Assembly: GCF_007341385.1 (NCBI RefSeq) | Contig: NZ_VJYD01000011.1 | Coordinates: 1-64,000, forward strand | DNA: 64,000 nt | Direction of reading: 5' to 3' | DNA from: Flavobacterium daemonense | GTDB lineage: Bacteria > Bacteroidota > Bacteroidia > Flavobacteriales > Flavobacteriaceae | In this document: positions 25,118-34,575 of the stretch, one piece after another | How positions within the stretch are numbered: the stretch's first letter is position 1 | Layout of the letters: every line of letters starts with the position of its first letter | Position numbers and translations under genes: made by a program | The notes under the pieces: generated by a model | The model's database searches: none | Told to the model about the DNA's origin: nothing | What the model saw: the letters and a program-made list of their open reading frames with translations, nothing else

Positions 25118-26311
25118 TCATAAATACCATTTTTTGTATCTCAGTAATGCTTCCAAGAAGTAATAATCGGCATAAGTAAGTGGAACATCAACCTCGCTTT
25201 TATGAGGTAAAGAACCTACGCTATGCAACAGTAAATAGCCTCCATTAGCACCTAACTGAGCACGGTATTTCGGACTTGATAATGACACTAAAATAGTTTT
25301 GGCTGCATCAACATAATTTTGCTTTTCTTTTCCCGATGTATACTGGCCCAATTCTAATAAAGCAGATGCATAAACTGCCGCTGCCGAAGCATCACGCAAT
25401 GCATTTGGAATATTTGGCGCATCAAAATCCCAATAAGGAATTTTATCAGCCGGCAAATTAGGATTGTTCAATATAAATTTAGCAATATGCTGTGCTTGAT
25501 TCAAGTAAGCTGTATTTTTGGTAAAGCGGTACATCATCGTATATCCGTACAGTGCCCATCCCTGGCCTCTGCTCCAAGCACTAGGATCAGAAAAACCTTG
25601 AACGGTACCTTTTTTCAGAACATTCCCAGAATTAAAATCATAATCTACCAAATGATAACTGCTGTAATCAGGTCTAAAATGGTTTTTAATTGTTGTATCG
25701 GCATGGCTTTCGGCTATGTTGGCAAAACTTTTGTCGGCACTGTTTTGACTAGCCCATTCGAGCATTTCAAGATTCATCATATTATCAATGATAACAGGCC
25801 CAGCATAATCTTTTGAAGCTTCCCATGATTGTATGACTTTGGCTTCAGGACGGTATCGCGTTGCCAATGACTTAGATGATTCTAAAATTACTTTTTTGTA
25901 TTCTTCATTTTTTGTCAATCGATAGGCGTTTCCAAAACTACAATACATCATAAAACCTATATCATGAAGTTTTGTATAATATTTCACCGTATCTAGTATG
26001 GCAAGTTTTTTCTTCGCTTCATCCAAAATCAATGGTTTTTTCGTGTACTCGTAGATGTACAAAAGCGAACCGGGATAAAAGCCGCTGCACCACCAATAAA
26101 CATCAGAACTGACATTATGATTATTCTGAAATGTTTTTGGCATTGAATCAAATGGTGTTGCTTTCTCTAAATACTGATACTGCTTTTCGGCAAATTCAAA
26201 ATTCTCTTGAATCATTTTTTTCATGGCAATACGATCCTTTCCATTGTCTTTTTGGGCAAAAACTGATATACAGCAAAAAGATAATACCATAATCTGGTAA
26301 AAAACTTTCAT
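25118..26311 (-). CDS. Unsaturated glucuronyl hydrolase, GH88
   Basis: 397 residues from the ATG at 26311 (MKVFYQIMVLSF signal peptide, cleaved near FAQ). The (alpha/alpha)6 barrel shows the GH88 pattern: NVSSDVYWWCSGFYPGSLLYIY with one catalytic Asp, PVIIDNMMNLEMLEWA with the second, SAWSRGQGWALYGYTMMYRFT, and a C-terminal VDVPLTYADYYFLEALLRY. The enzyme hydrates the double bond of the 4,5-unsaturated uronate made by a lyase, here presumably PL8, and frees the remaining sugar. It lies 286 bp downstream of susD on the same strand and may be read from the susC promoter or its own. A start at 26326 is also open. Confidence 0.92.
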   Translation of the reverse strand: MKVFYQIMVLSFCCISVFAQKDNGKDRIAMKKMIQENFEFAEKQYQYLEKATPFDSMPKTFQNNHNVSSDVYWWCSGFYPGSLLYIYEYTKKPLILDEAKKKLAILDTVKYYTKLHDIGFMMYCSFGNAYRLTKNEEYKKVILESSKSLATRYRPEAKVIQSWEASKDYAGPVIIDNMMNLEMLEWASQNSADKSFANIAESHADTTIKNHFRPDYSSYHLVDYDFNSGNVLKKGTVQGFSDPSAWSRGQGWALYGYTMMYRFTKNTAYLNQAQHIAKFILNNPNLPADKIPYWDFDAPNIPNALRDASAAAVYASALLELGQYTSGKEKQNYVDAAKTILVSLSSPKYRAQLGANGGYLLLHSVGSLPHKSEVDVPLTYADYYFLEALLRYKKWYL

Positions 26312-26612
26312 TTTGATAATTCCCATAAATTTATTGTGTTATTTTATTTAATCTAAATTATTTACAGTTCTCGAAAACCTCTCAGACTCCTAAAAAATCT
26401 GACATAATTCTCTATCAAATAAATTATCATTTATCTGAAAGTAATTATGGTTCTTTTGAAATTTAATCCACACGATCCCAAGAACAGAAAGCTTAGAAAA
26501 ACAATAATGCTTTTTTAAGTTTGAATAGTTCTTTTGATTTGATTTTTTATAAACGAAATAAATTATAATTACCCCGAGCATTCCTCGGAGTAATTACAAT
26601 TGCAGTAGTATT

Positions 26613-28316
26613 TTATTGCCACAGTGGATTTTGAACCAATTTGCTGTTTAGTCCCATCTCTTTTAAAGGAATAGGCAACGTCATATTTTTCTCCACTGCG
26701 TTAGTATATTCAATTTTCATATTTTTAAGTGCAGTTGATGGTGCATTAGCCCCCATGTAAGTACCTGTGTCTTGCATTCTCTGAAGCCATTTTCCCCAAC
26801 GAATCAAGTCCAATCTACGCAAACCTTCGAAACATAATTCTCGTGCACGTTCGTCTTCAATGGCTAACTGAAAAGCACCTTGAGATAAACCCGTAGGTAA
26901 ATCACTAGCTGTAGAAGCAGTATTGATATCTAAACCATACCCTCTTCTTCGCACTTGGTTTACCGCATCATATGCAATAGCAGTAGGACCATTTACTCTG
27001 TTTTCGGCTTCTGCAAGCATTAATAAAACATCTGAATAACGAAGTATTGGGAAATTGATACCCGTATTTGACGTGTTTTTAAGACCCAGTTCATAATATC
27101 GACGGTATTTACCAATGCTTCTAAATTTAGTAGTAGCAGGAACAGGTTCCTGCACTAAAGTGGCGACATTTGTAGTTTTTGCAGGAAGAGACGAAAACGT
27201 AAATGGATAAAGTGCCCAATCACGACGCAAATCCCCCGGTTGGTACTTATCATACATACTTCCCATAGCAAACATTGATACACCACTATTAGCGCCTAAA
27301 ACATCAGCAAAGTTTGCGGGAACTGAGATTCCATTGTCAATACCAAGCCTAGTAACCTCTATATACCCTTGAGTATTGAGCCCTTTAGCATCAGCCTCCC
27401 ACATAGATTCTTTACTATTGTATTTTCCTTGAATTAGATTTATAAAAACCTGAGCATAACCATTATTAGTAAAAGCATTAACATTAACAGTCTTAGTTGC
27501 ACCAACAAAAGTATAAGCAGGAGTGTTCAGTGTAGCATCTGCATAAGTATTTAAAGCATGCTTCCCTGAATTTTTTACTTTAGTAGCCCATTTTAGCGCC
27601 TCTGCATATTTACTAGTGTCGTTATGAGGATAGCCTGCCATAGTCAAGCATACTCTGGCTAAAATTCCTTGTATTGCTGTTTTATTGATTCGGCTTGCAG
27701 CTCCGCCTAACTCAGGAGCATCAACATCATATACTTTGCTTTCAGCTTCTGTCATGTCTTTTATAATTTGTGCATACACATCTGCAGGAGCAGATTGAGG
27801 AATCTTTACATCTTGGGGATTGGTTGTAGGAGTCAACTTCAAAGGGATATTGCGATAATATTCAATTAATATGAAATGAAAATAAGCTCTTAAAAACAAG
27901 GCTTCGCCCAATATTTCCTGACGTTTATTTTCGTCCATTACAGGCACATTAATATTTGCAATCAATTGATTGGCACGATCAATACCCAAATAACAAACTC
28001 TCCATAGATCAGCAACTTTATTATCTGCTGTAGTAAACACATTCCCTGTAACTCCAGTTACAGCACCGCTAAAGAAATTTTGATAACATTCGTCTGTTGT
28101 ACAATCAAATGTTTGCCAAACTAAGTTTTGATAATAACCGCCGGTACTTGGGTTATTTAATGCGTCGTAAACCCCGGCCAGTAAACTGGTAAGTCCAGCT
28201 TCGTCTTGTATATATTGCTCAAGAGCGATTTTATCAATTGGCTCTGTATCTAAAATATCATCACATGACACGGTGGTCATCATCATTGCTATAACTAATA
28301 AATATATCTTTTTCAT
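26613..28316 (-). CDS. RagB/SusD family glycan-binding lipoprotein
   Basis: 567 residues. Lipoprotein signal with the lipobox near residue 19 (MTTVSCDD), so it is lipidated and surface-exposed on the outer membrane. The TPR-rich SusD fold starts at ILDTEPIDKIALEQYI; LFLRAYFHFILIEYYRNIPL, then RYSDVLLMLAEAENRVNGP, and the C-terminal ELCFEGLRRLDLIRWGKW are all standard. It captures oligosaccharide and forms a lid on the SusC transporter. It lies 18 bp after susC. Confidence 0.95.
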   Translation of the reverse strand: MKKIYLLVIAMMMTTVSCDDILDTEPIDKIALEQYIQDEAGLTSLLAGVYDALNNPSTGGYYQNLVWQTFDCTTDECYQNFFSGAVTGVTGNVFTTADNKVADLWRVCYLGIDRANQLIANINVPVMDENKRQEILGEALFLRAYFHFILIEYYRNIPLKLTPTTNPQDVKIPQSAPADVYAQIIKDMTEAESKVYDVDAPELGGAASRINKTAIQGILARVCLTMAGYPHNDTSKYAEALKWATKVKNSGKHALNTYADATLNTPAYTFVGATKTVNVNAFTNNGYAQVFINLIQGKYNSKESMWEADAKGLNTQGYIEVTRLGIDNGISVPANFADVLGANSGVSMFAMGSMYDKYQPGDLRRDWALYPFTFSSLPAKTTNVATLVQEPVPATTKFRSIGKYRRYYELGLKNTSNTGINFPILRYSDVLLMLAEAENRVNGPTAIAYDAVNQVRRRGYGLDINTASTASDLPTGLSQGAFQLAIEDERARELCFEGLRRLDLIRWGKWLQRMQDTGTYMGANAPSTALKNMKIEYTNAVEKNMTLPIPLKEMGLNSKLVQNPLWQ

Positions 28317-28334
28317 TTGTTTTATTTTTAAAAA

Positions 28335-31300
28335 TTAAAATGAAGTATTTAGTCCAATTGTTACTGTACGTGCTCTTGGATAAGATGAGTAATCAAACCC
28401 GCCAGTTAAGACAGAGGGGCTTGTACTTACTTCAGGATCTGAACCAGAATATTTAGTCCATGTAATTAAATTTTGTGCAGCAGCATAAATGCGTAACGAT
28501 TTCAATTTAACTTTTTTAGTAAAATCATTATCAAAGTTATATCCGAAAGACAACGTTTTAAGTCTTAAATAAGAACCGTCTTCAATCGTATTGGTATTAT
28601 ATCCAGGGATTGATCCATTAGTTCCTAAAAGACGAGGCATATTGGAATCTGGATTACTTGGTGTCCAGCGATCAGCAAAACTTGCAAATTGATTTAAGTT
28701 AGCTTTAATAGGAGTTCCTCCTTCAAACACAATACGGTTTGCATTCATAATATCATTACCATAAGACCATTGAAAGAATATATTTAAATCAAAACCTTTG
28801 TAAGTGAAATTGTTTGTAAAACCCCCAATATGTTTTGGTAAAGTATGCCCAATAATACCTATATCTTTTGTATCAAATGCACCATCACCATTTACGTCTT
28901 TGAATTTTATATCACCTGGTTGTATGAGATTAGCACCTTTACCATTAGTAATAATACCTGGTTTTAAAGTATAAGTAGTTACTCCAGTAGAACTAACAGT
29001 ACTGTTAAAATCTGAATATTTATAAGTACCATCAAAAACATATCCGTACATTTCACCTAGTGGTTGTCCAACTGCAGATTTTGTATAGAATATCGATGGA
29101 TCATAACCTGCTGTCCTTAAAATCTCAGTTTCACCATCATTCAATGCTAATATTTTATTTTTGTTGAATGAAATATTAAAAGATGTTGACCATGCAAACG
29201 ACTTATTATTAATATTTTGCGTATTTAACGTAAGTTCCAATCCTTTATTCTCCATCGAACCAACGTTTTTAAAGGCAGTATTAAATCCAGAAGTAGTTGG
29301 CAAATTTGCTTGTAACAGTAAATCATCAGTTACTTTTCTATATACATCAGCAATAATTGTGATACGTTGATTAAAAAATCCTAAGTCAAGACCAAAATTC
29401 GTTTGTGCTGTTGTTTCCCATTTTAATTTATCATTTCCTAAATTGGTTGCAACCACTCCCGGTACATATTCATTATTGAAAACATAGGAGTTACCTATCC
29501 CATTGAAAAATTTGGTTTTGTAGTCAAAATCCCCTACTCTATTGTTTCCTGTTTCTCCATAAGAAAATCTTAACTTTCCGTCAGATAACACTTTATTGTT
29601 TTTTAGGAATTTTTCATTTTTAAATCTCCATGATAAAGCAGCCGATGGAAAATATCCCCAGTGATTTTCAGAAGGAAACTTAGACGAGCCATCTGCTCTC
29701 CATGATGCTGTCAAAAAGTATCTTGAATCATAATTATAATTTACCCTTGTCAGGAAAGACAACATAGTAGATACAGACGAAAAAGGATCAACTCGAACTG
29801 GACTACCATATGCTTGATCATTAGGATGTTTAAAAACATCAAGTCCCATTGATTCATCTTTAATTTGGTTATATGCTACACCATGAGTATCGGTTGTTAC
29901 TTTCTGCATAGTAAAACCTCCTAAAACATTTAAATTGTGTTTTTTATTAAATGTTTTAGTCCATGTGAGGGTATTTTCATTCAACCAGTTTTTAGTATCA
30001 ACATAATCAATTCTTCCATTAACTCCATTAGCACTACCCTTGTAACCACTAGATGTTTTAGAATTATTGAATTTTTCATTTCTAATTTCTGAATTAACAA
30101 GCCCGCCACTTACACGAAGCTTTAGTCCCGTAATAATATCATAATCAAGATAAGCATTACCAATAAAATTGCTTGATATTCTGTTATTGACCTGGTTCAT
30201 TAAGTTAATAACTGGGTTGGTACGAAAATCTTGAGAAAGGTTTAAATCTGGATCAAACAACTCTTCATCAGGATTTGTCGAGGCACTTCTTGGTCCAGTT
30301 ATAGGTCTATATCCCCATACTGAGTACATAGTGTAACTTGTATAACCATTACCAGTTGCAGAAGGTAAGTTTCCTTTCGATTCACTATATGCGTAATTCG
30401 TATTGATTCCTACTTTTATCTTCTTTGTTAATTGGTGATCCAAAGTAATACGTCCTTGATATCTAGTAAAATTAGACCCAATCATAATTCCATCTTGATC
30501 TACGACATTTCCAGAAATAAAGTATTTTGTTCTTGCAGTTCCTCCACTAAAGGATGCATCGTACGTTTTCATTATTGCAGGTCGAATCACCTTAGCGTAC
30601 CAATCAGTAGCTTTACTCGTTTTGTAATCTTCTAATTTTACACCTGCTGGCAAATAAAGTTCTGTTGGAGACAGGTAGGGTGGTGTTCCAGTAGGTGACG
30701 GATTCAATTCTATTTGTAGTTTTACAAATTCGTAAGGATCCATCATACGGACATTGTTAATCCCGTTCTGAATACCAGTTGAATTACTAAAAGCAAAAAC
30801 CGGCTTACCTGTTCTTCCCTTTTTAGTTGTAATTACGACTACCCCATTAGCTCCTCTTGCTCCATAAACAGCTGTGGCAGAGGCATCCTTTAAAATATCC
30901 ATAGTTTCAATATCTTGTGGATTTAAAGTATTGGGATCCATATTTTCAATAGGAAAACCATCAATAATAAATAAAGGAGAATTGGATTGTGTTAAAGAGT
31001 TATTACCACGAATGACAATGTTCAATCCCGCTCCTGGTTGACCGTCTCCTGAACTAACCTGAACCCCTGCTACGCGTCCTGCTAAAGCTTGATCAAATGA
31101 AGCTACAGGAGCCTTTTGCAAATCTGACATAGATACTGTTGCTATAGATCCGGTGATATCTTTCCTTTTTTGAGCTCCATATCCAACTACAACAATCTCT
31201 TCAAGGTTACTTGTTGACGATTTTAAAGTAACATTTATAGCATTTCTATCCCCGACTGTAACTGTCGTTGTTTCAAAACTTATATATGTAAAAACCAATT

Positions 31301-31541
31301 GGTCTTTTGAATCGGCCTTGATATTAAATTGACCTGTATAATCCGTTATTGTAGCCGTTTTAGTTCCTTTTACAGAAACAGTAACGCCCGGAAGAGGATC
31401 ATTCTTATCATCTTGTACAGAACCAGATATCATTCTGCTTTGTGCCTGCACAAAAACTGGCGCAATCATTATAAAAATACCGACAAGAAAATGTCTGAAA
31501 ACCCTAGTACAAGGTTGGCATTTCAAATTATTATTTTTCAT
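28335..31541 (-). CDS. SusC/RagA family TonB-dependent outer-membrane transporter
   Basis: 1068 residues. A long signal peptide (to VFVQAQ, residue 34) is followed by a carboxypeptidase-D-like domain (about 36-115; ISGSVQDDKNDPLPGVTVSVKG), a TonB-box region (EEIVVVGYGAQKRKDITG), a plug (about 130-245) with the conserved PLFIIDGFPI and DILKDASATAVYGARGANGVV motifs, and a 22-strand barrel ending in the aromatic ARTVTIGLNTSF. It imports oligosaccharides using TonB energy, with SusD as partner. Its promoter region carries the palindrome at 31652 and the direct-repeat block at 31708, shared with two other PUL transcripts. Confidence 0.96.
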   Translation of the reverse strand: MKNNNLKCQPCTRVFRHFLVGIFIMIAPVFVQAQSRMISGSVQDDKNDPLPGVTVSVKGTKTATITDYTGQFNIKADSKDQLVFTYISFETTTVTVGDRNAINVTLKSSTSNLEEIVVVGYGAQKRKDITGSIATVSMSDLQKAPVASFDQALAGRVAGVQVSSGDGQPGAGLNIVIRGNNSLTQSNSPLFIIDGFPIENMDPNTLNPQDIETMDILKDASATAVYGARGANGVVVITTKKGRTGKPVFAFSNSTGIQNGINNVRMMDPYEFVKLQIELNPSPTGTPPYLSPTELYLPAGVKLEDYKTSKATDWYAKVIRPAIMKTYDASFSGGTARTKYFISGNVVDQDGIMIGSNFTRYQGRITLDHQLTKKIKVGINTNYAYSESKGNLPSATGNGYTSYTMYSVWGYRPITGPRSASTNPDEELFDPDLNLSQDFRTNPVINLMNQVNNRISSNFIGNAYLDYDIITGLKLRVSGGLVNSEIRNEKFNNSKTSSGYKGSANGVNGRIDYVDTKNWLNENTLTWTKTFNKKHNLNVLGGFTMQKVTTDTHGVAYNQIKDESMGLDVFKHPNDQAYGSPVRVDPFSSVSTMLSFLTRVNYNYDSRYFLTASWRADGSSKFPSENHWGYFPSAALSWRFKNEKFLKNNKVLSDGKLRFSYGETGNNRVGDFDYKTKFFNGIGNSYVFNNEYVPGVVATNLGNDKLKWETTAQTNFGLDLGFFNQRITIIADVYRKVTDDLLLQANLPTTSGFNTAFKNVGSMENKGLELTLNTQNINNKSFAWSTSFNISFNKNKILALNDGETEILRTAGYDPSIFYTKSAVGQPLGEMYGYVFDGTYKYSDFNSTVSSTGVTTYTLKPGIITNGKGANLIQPGDIKFKDVNGDGAFDTKDIGIIGHTLPKHIGGFTNNFTYKGFDLNIFFQWSYGNDIMNANRIVFEGGTPIKANLNQFASFADRWTPSNPDSNMPRLLGTNGSIPGYNTNTIEDGSYLRLKTLSFGYNFDNDFTKKVKLKSLRIYAAAQNLITWTKYSGSDPEVSTSPSVLTGGFDYSSYPRARTVTIGLNTSF

Positions 31542-31651
31542 AAGTTACTAATTTTGGTTTTTTGTTAATTGTCTAAATCTGTTTTTGGTTAAAAGTTAGT
31601 TAGTTCTTAATTCATTAATTTCAAATTTTAGTTTACTTTTTTTGAGATTAC

Positions 31652-31663
31652 GAAAACGTTTTC
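31652..31663. promoter_or_regulatory. LacI/PurR-like palindrome upstream of susC
   Basis: GAAAACGTTTTC, a perfect 12-bp palindrome with a central CG, is the shape of LacI-family operators (compare the PurR box and cre sites). It lies 111 bp upstream of the susC start. Copies occur at 40443 and, with one change, at 44013. Confidence 0.6.
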
Positions 31664-31707
31664 ATTGTATTTCTTTTTCCAAATGTACAGACCTCTATCA
31701 TTTTTAG

Positions 31708-31757
31708 GGTGGATAATCGCCCCATTTTGGGTGCTATTTCTCCCAATTTGTTGGTTT
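31708..31757. promoter_or_regulatory. Conserved block with 21-bp direct repeat, candidate HTCS site (susC)
   Basis: A roughly 50-bp block nearly identical to 40501-40550 and similar to 44073-44122. Within it CCCATTTTGG (31721) and CCCAATTTGT (31742) form a direct repeat at 21-bp spacing, expected for the AraC-type output domain of an HTCS. It lies 44 bp beyond the palindrome. Confidence 0.6.
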
Positions 31758-31965
31758 TTTGTTCTCTTTCACTATCACAAGTACTTTTTTTTCAATATTT
31801 TCTTAATAATTGTCAATCGTTTTTATTTTTCACGAAATTTCTATCTATTGAATGGAAAACCCATTTAATAATTTTTAGAAATAAATAGATTGAAACAGCG
31901 AATTCGATTTATAAATTTTCAATTATTTCTGACAATATCCCAGACAACCATACCGCAACTAAAAT

Positions 31966-32001
31966 AAAAAAGCTGTCTAAAAAGATTTAGACAGCTTTTT
32001 T
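31966..32001. terminator. Bidirectional terminator after PL8-1
   Basis: AGCTGTCTAAA (31971-31981) and TTTAGACAGCT (31986-31996) form an 11-bp stem with a 4-base loop, flanked by A's and T's on the two sides. It lies about 180 bp after the PL8 stop at 32180. Confidence 0.8.
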
Positions 32002-32179
32002 ATTGTTTTAATATGTTAAACTATTGTAATTCTAATTATCTCAACACCATTTTAAAAACTGCAAAAATCTAATCGATAGCATATTTTCTCCTCTGCTGCA
32101 ATTATAAACAAAATCTTGATGGCCTTGCTCTATTGAATCAAAAATTATACAATAAAAACCACATTTAACACCTATGATA

Positions 32180-34348
32180 CTACGGTTGGGGTGCAAATAT
32201 AGGTGTATTCTTACTCACTGTAAATGAAATACTTGATCCAGCATAAGGAGCTAAAGGCATTGTGCATTCTAAAAGTCTGGTAGATGTAATCCCCGGCAAA
32301 TCCAAATAAACATTGATTTTTGTATTACTCTGAGCTGGATCGGCAATAGAAACAGCAACATTCGGGGTACCAACATTCTTCAACATCACTACGCAAGGCT
32401 TATCGACACGAACAGTTACTCCATCGTTTGTAAAAGTACTAGGCGTATAGAAAATCAGTTGCAATACATTCAATCCGGTGTGTTTTACGGCTTGTACATC
32501 GGAATTATTTGTCAATATTTGAATCTTGCTGGCATCATATTTCTTCATATCCCGTACCCTAGTTTTATTAGGCGCTACAATATAAGCGTAGCTTGCATCA
32601 GACGGTTTAACACCATGATTAAACCACAGCTTAAATACATCACTACTAACCGGTTTATTAACTTGAGAGTTATTGATATCATGCCAGTTACCGGTTTGAG
32701 TCTGATTAGTAAGCTGCAGATTCCCTCCCTGAGGAAAAAAATAACCTATATTACCATGTAAAGCCCATTGCAGATTACCATTATAATTGTAAGCCCCTTT
32801 GCTTAATATAGCAGTCTTTCCATTAGACGATACTATTACCTTGCCATCCAACAGACATTGGTTTACGGTAGTATTGATTGTTTCGGCAGCTGTAGCATTG
32901 ATAGCGGCACCAAGACATACTACTTCATCATCAAAAAAAAACCATGATTTTCGAGCATTTACTCCATAATCATTAAAGGCATAAGCAGTCGCACCATAGA
33001 CACCATCGGAAACCCCGCCCACAAAGGAAGATATACCCTTGTGTTCAGGAAGGCTAAACCACTGTCCACGTAATGGCATGGTAGCATATTCCGGAGCGGT
33101 TACCCCGGGAATTTTGTTCCATTCCCAAACAGGGAAAATATTATAATACTCATTTCCGGTAATATTAATATTAGTAGCACCATCGGTAAGCAAATACCCC
33201 TTAACACTCTCTCCTCCTCCATTTTCAGCTCTTAAAGTTCGGGTAGAAACGTTTCGCACACTAAAATTATAGCCGCTTCTGATATGCTGAACATAATCAG
33301 AACTATAATAATTATTATTTTTTGACTTTACCCCGTACGATGCCGGTTGAGTTCCTTTTACACGGGCTATAGCCTCATCATAAGTGTTACTATTACTCGG
33401 ATCTAATAGTTTCATTTTTTCTAATGTTCTACTAAGTTCAGATTGGTCTAAAGCATTAGTCCTGCTAAGTGAACGCCCCATGACATTAAAATCGAAGTAT
33501 TTACCACGAATAGAATTAAGATAAGTGTTTCGTATAAAAAGGGACAAGAGATTCAAATTGGCACCCGCCAATTCAAAAGAAGTACCTCTAACAAACATGG
33601 CCACATTAATTTCGCCGCCAATGAAAACTCTACCATAGCCACCTATATACAATTGACTGCCATGAGCTTTGTAAGAACAATCATATTGAATTCCATCACC
33701 AGTGGTCAATACTATAGGCTCAAAAGCTTGATTTACTGCCATTTTCACAATAGAACTATCCGCGTTAAGGCAGCCTCGATAAATATAATGTAGAGCAACA
33801 TCTACGTTGTTGGCAGCACCGGTAACTGGATTGCCTCTATCCATTTGTAGGATAAGTTTAGCTTCAAGTGAGGACGGTATTTGCTTATTAGGGTTGCCTC
33901 GAAGCAAAATCAGAATTTGACCTATTTTTTGTGGATTTCCTATTTGATTCCACCACCAGCCATCGCCTGTACTTTGAGGATCTTTTTGATTCCAATACGT
34001 TAAACTATTTACGATTGCCTGATATAATGTACTGCTGCCATAATAATGAGAGCCAGGAATTGTATAGGCCAATGTAAAGTTTTTTACACGATCCAAATGG
34101 GGTGCCGGGCTCCAAAGGTTTGGAGAACGATCACTATAATTTATATCTTTCCAGGAACCATCACTTTGTAAAGTAGAAAGTGTATTGGCCACCGCATTAT
34201 CTAACGTGATTATTGCTGTACCACTAGTGATACTTTCGCGTATGCGCTGCATGATCGTTTCATATTCTGACGCCGACTGTCCTAAAACACGATGGTTTTG
34301 AAAAAAGGCACAGATGAATAAAATAATTAAAACGCAGTTCTTCTTCAT
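32180..34348 (-). CDS. Polysaccharide lyase family 8, paralogue 1
   Basis: 722 residues. Signal peptide to about residue 23 (HRVLGQ). An N-terminal alpha toroid (about 30-370) is followed by the C-terminal beta-sandwich domains of PL8. The catalytic set is visible: Asn180 in GAANNVDVA, His229 and Tyr238 nine residues apart in KAHGSQLYIGGYGR, and Arg in GRSLSR (about 292-296). PL8 enzymes cleave hyaluronan, chondroitin or xanthan by beta-elimination at a uronate; which of these applies is not evident. It lacks a T9SS tail, unlike PL8-2. The gene lies 227 bp downstream of PL8-2, with a terminator between. Confidence 0.92.
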   Translation of the reverse strand: MKKNCVLIILFICAFFQNHRVLGQSASEYETIMQRIRESITSGTAIITLDNAVANTLSTLQSDGSWKDINYSDRSPNLWSPAPHLDRVKNFTLAYTIPGSHYYGSSTLYQAIVNSLTYWNQKDPQSTGDGWWWNQIGNPQKIGQILILLRGNPNKQIPSSLEAKLILQMDRGNPVTGAANNVDVALHYIYRGCLNADSSIVKMAVNQAFEPIVLTTGDGIQYDCSYKAHGSQLYIGGYGRVFIGGEINVAMFVRGTSFELAGANLNLLSLFIRNTYLNSIRGKYFDFNVMGRSLSRTNALDQSELSRTLEKMKLLDPSNSNTYDEAIARVKGTQPASYGVKSKNNNYYSSDYVQHIRSGYNFSVRNVSTRTLRAENGGGESVKGYLLTDGATNINITGNEYYNIFPVWEWNKIPGVTAPEYATMPLRGQWFSLPEHKGISSFVGGVSDGVYGATAYAFNDYGVNARKSWFFFDDEVVCLGAAINATAAETINTTVNQCLLDGKVIVSSNGKTAILSKGAYNYNGNLQWALHGNIGYFFPQGGNLQLTNQTQTGNWHDINNSQVNKPVSSDVFKLWFNHGVKPSDASYAYIVAPNKTRVRDMKKYDASKIQILTNNSDVQAVKHTGLNVLQLIFYTPSTFTNDGVTVRVDKPCVVMLKNVGTPNVAVSIADPAQSNTKINVYLDLPGITSTRLLECTMPLAPYAGSSISFTVSKNTPIFAPQP

Positions 34349-34512
34349 TATTATTAATTTTGATTAAATGTTTTTAATAGGTTGAAAGGTTTTCCTAATT
34401 AAGGCGATTATTTGATTGTTGCAAAAAGCACAAAGTCCTTACCAAAAAGAAGTTCACAAAAAAGCTTGTCAACAATCTTTATTTCTATATTTATTGTATT
34501 ATCTCACTTTAC

Positions 34513-34560
34513 CAAAAAATTCCCAATCAAAATTACTTTTCATTTTGATTGGGAATATAA
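34513..34560. terminator. Terminator after PL8-2
   Basis: A 14-bp perfect stem (34519-34532 with 34543-34556) with a 10-base loop is followed on the minus strand by a T run. It lies 20 bp beyond the stop of the giant PL8 gene. Confidence 0.85.
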
Positions 34561-34575
34561 TTAAATTATTCTTTT

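Larger units (their letters stand above)
31542..32179. other. Intergenic region: susC promoter and terminator of PL8-1
   Basis: 638 bases. From left to right: the susC leader, the palindrome at 31652-31663, the direct-repeat block at 31708-31757 and a bidirectional hairpin terminator at 31966-32001. A small plus-strand frame (31665-31868) covers the regulatory block and has low-complexity Phe/Leu content; I do not call it a gene. Confidence 0.6.

Noticed and set aside
26390..26581. 63-codon minus-strand open frame between susD and GH88
   Set aside because: Low-complexity Lys/Asn/Phe-rich translation of AT-rich DNA.
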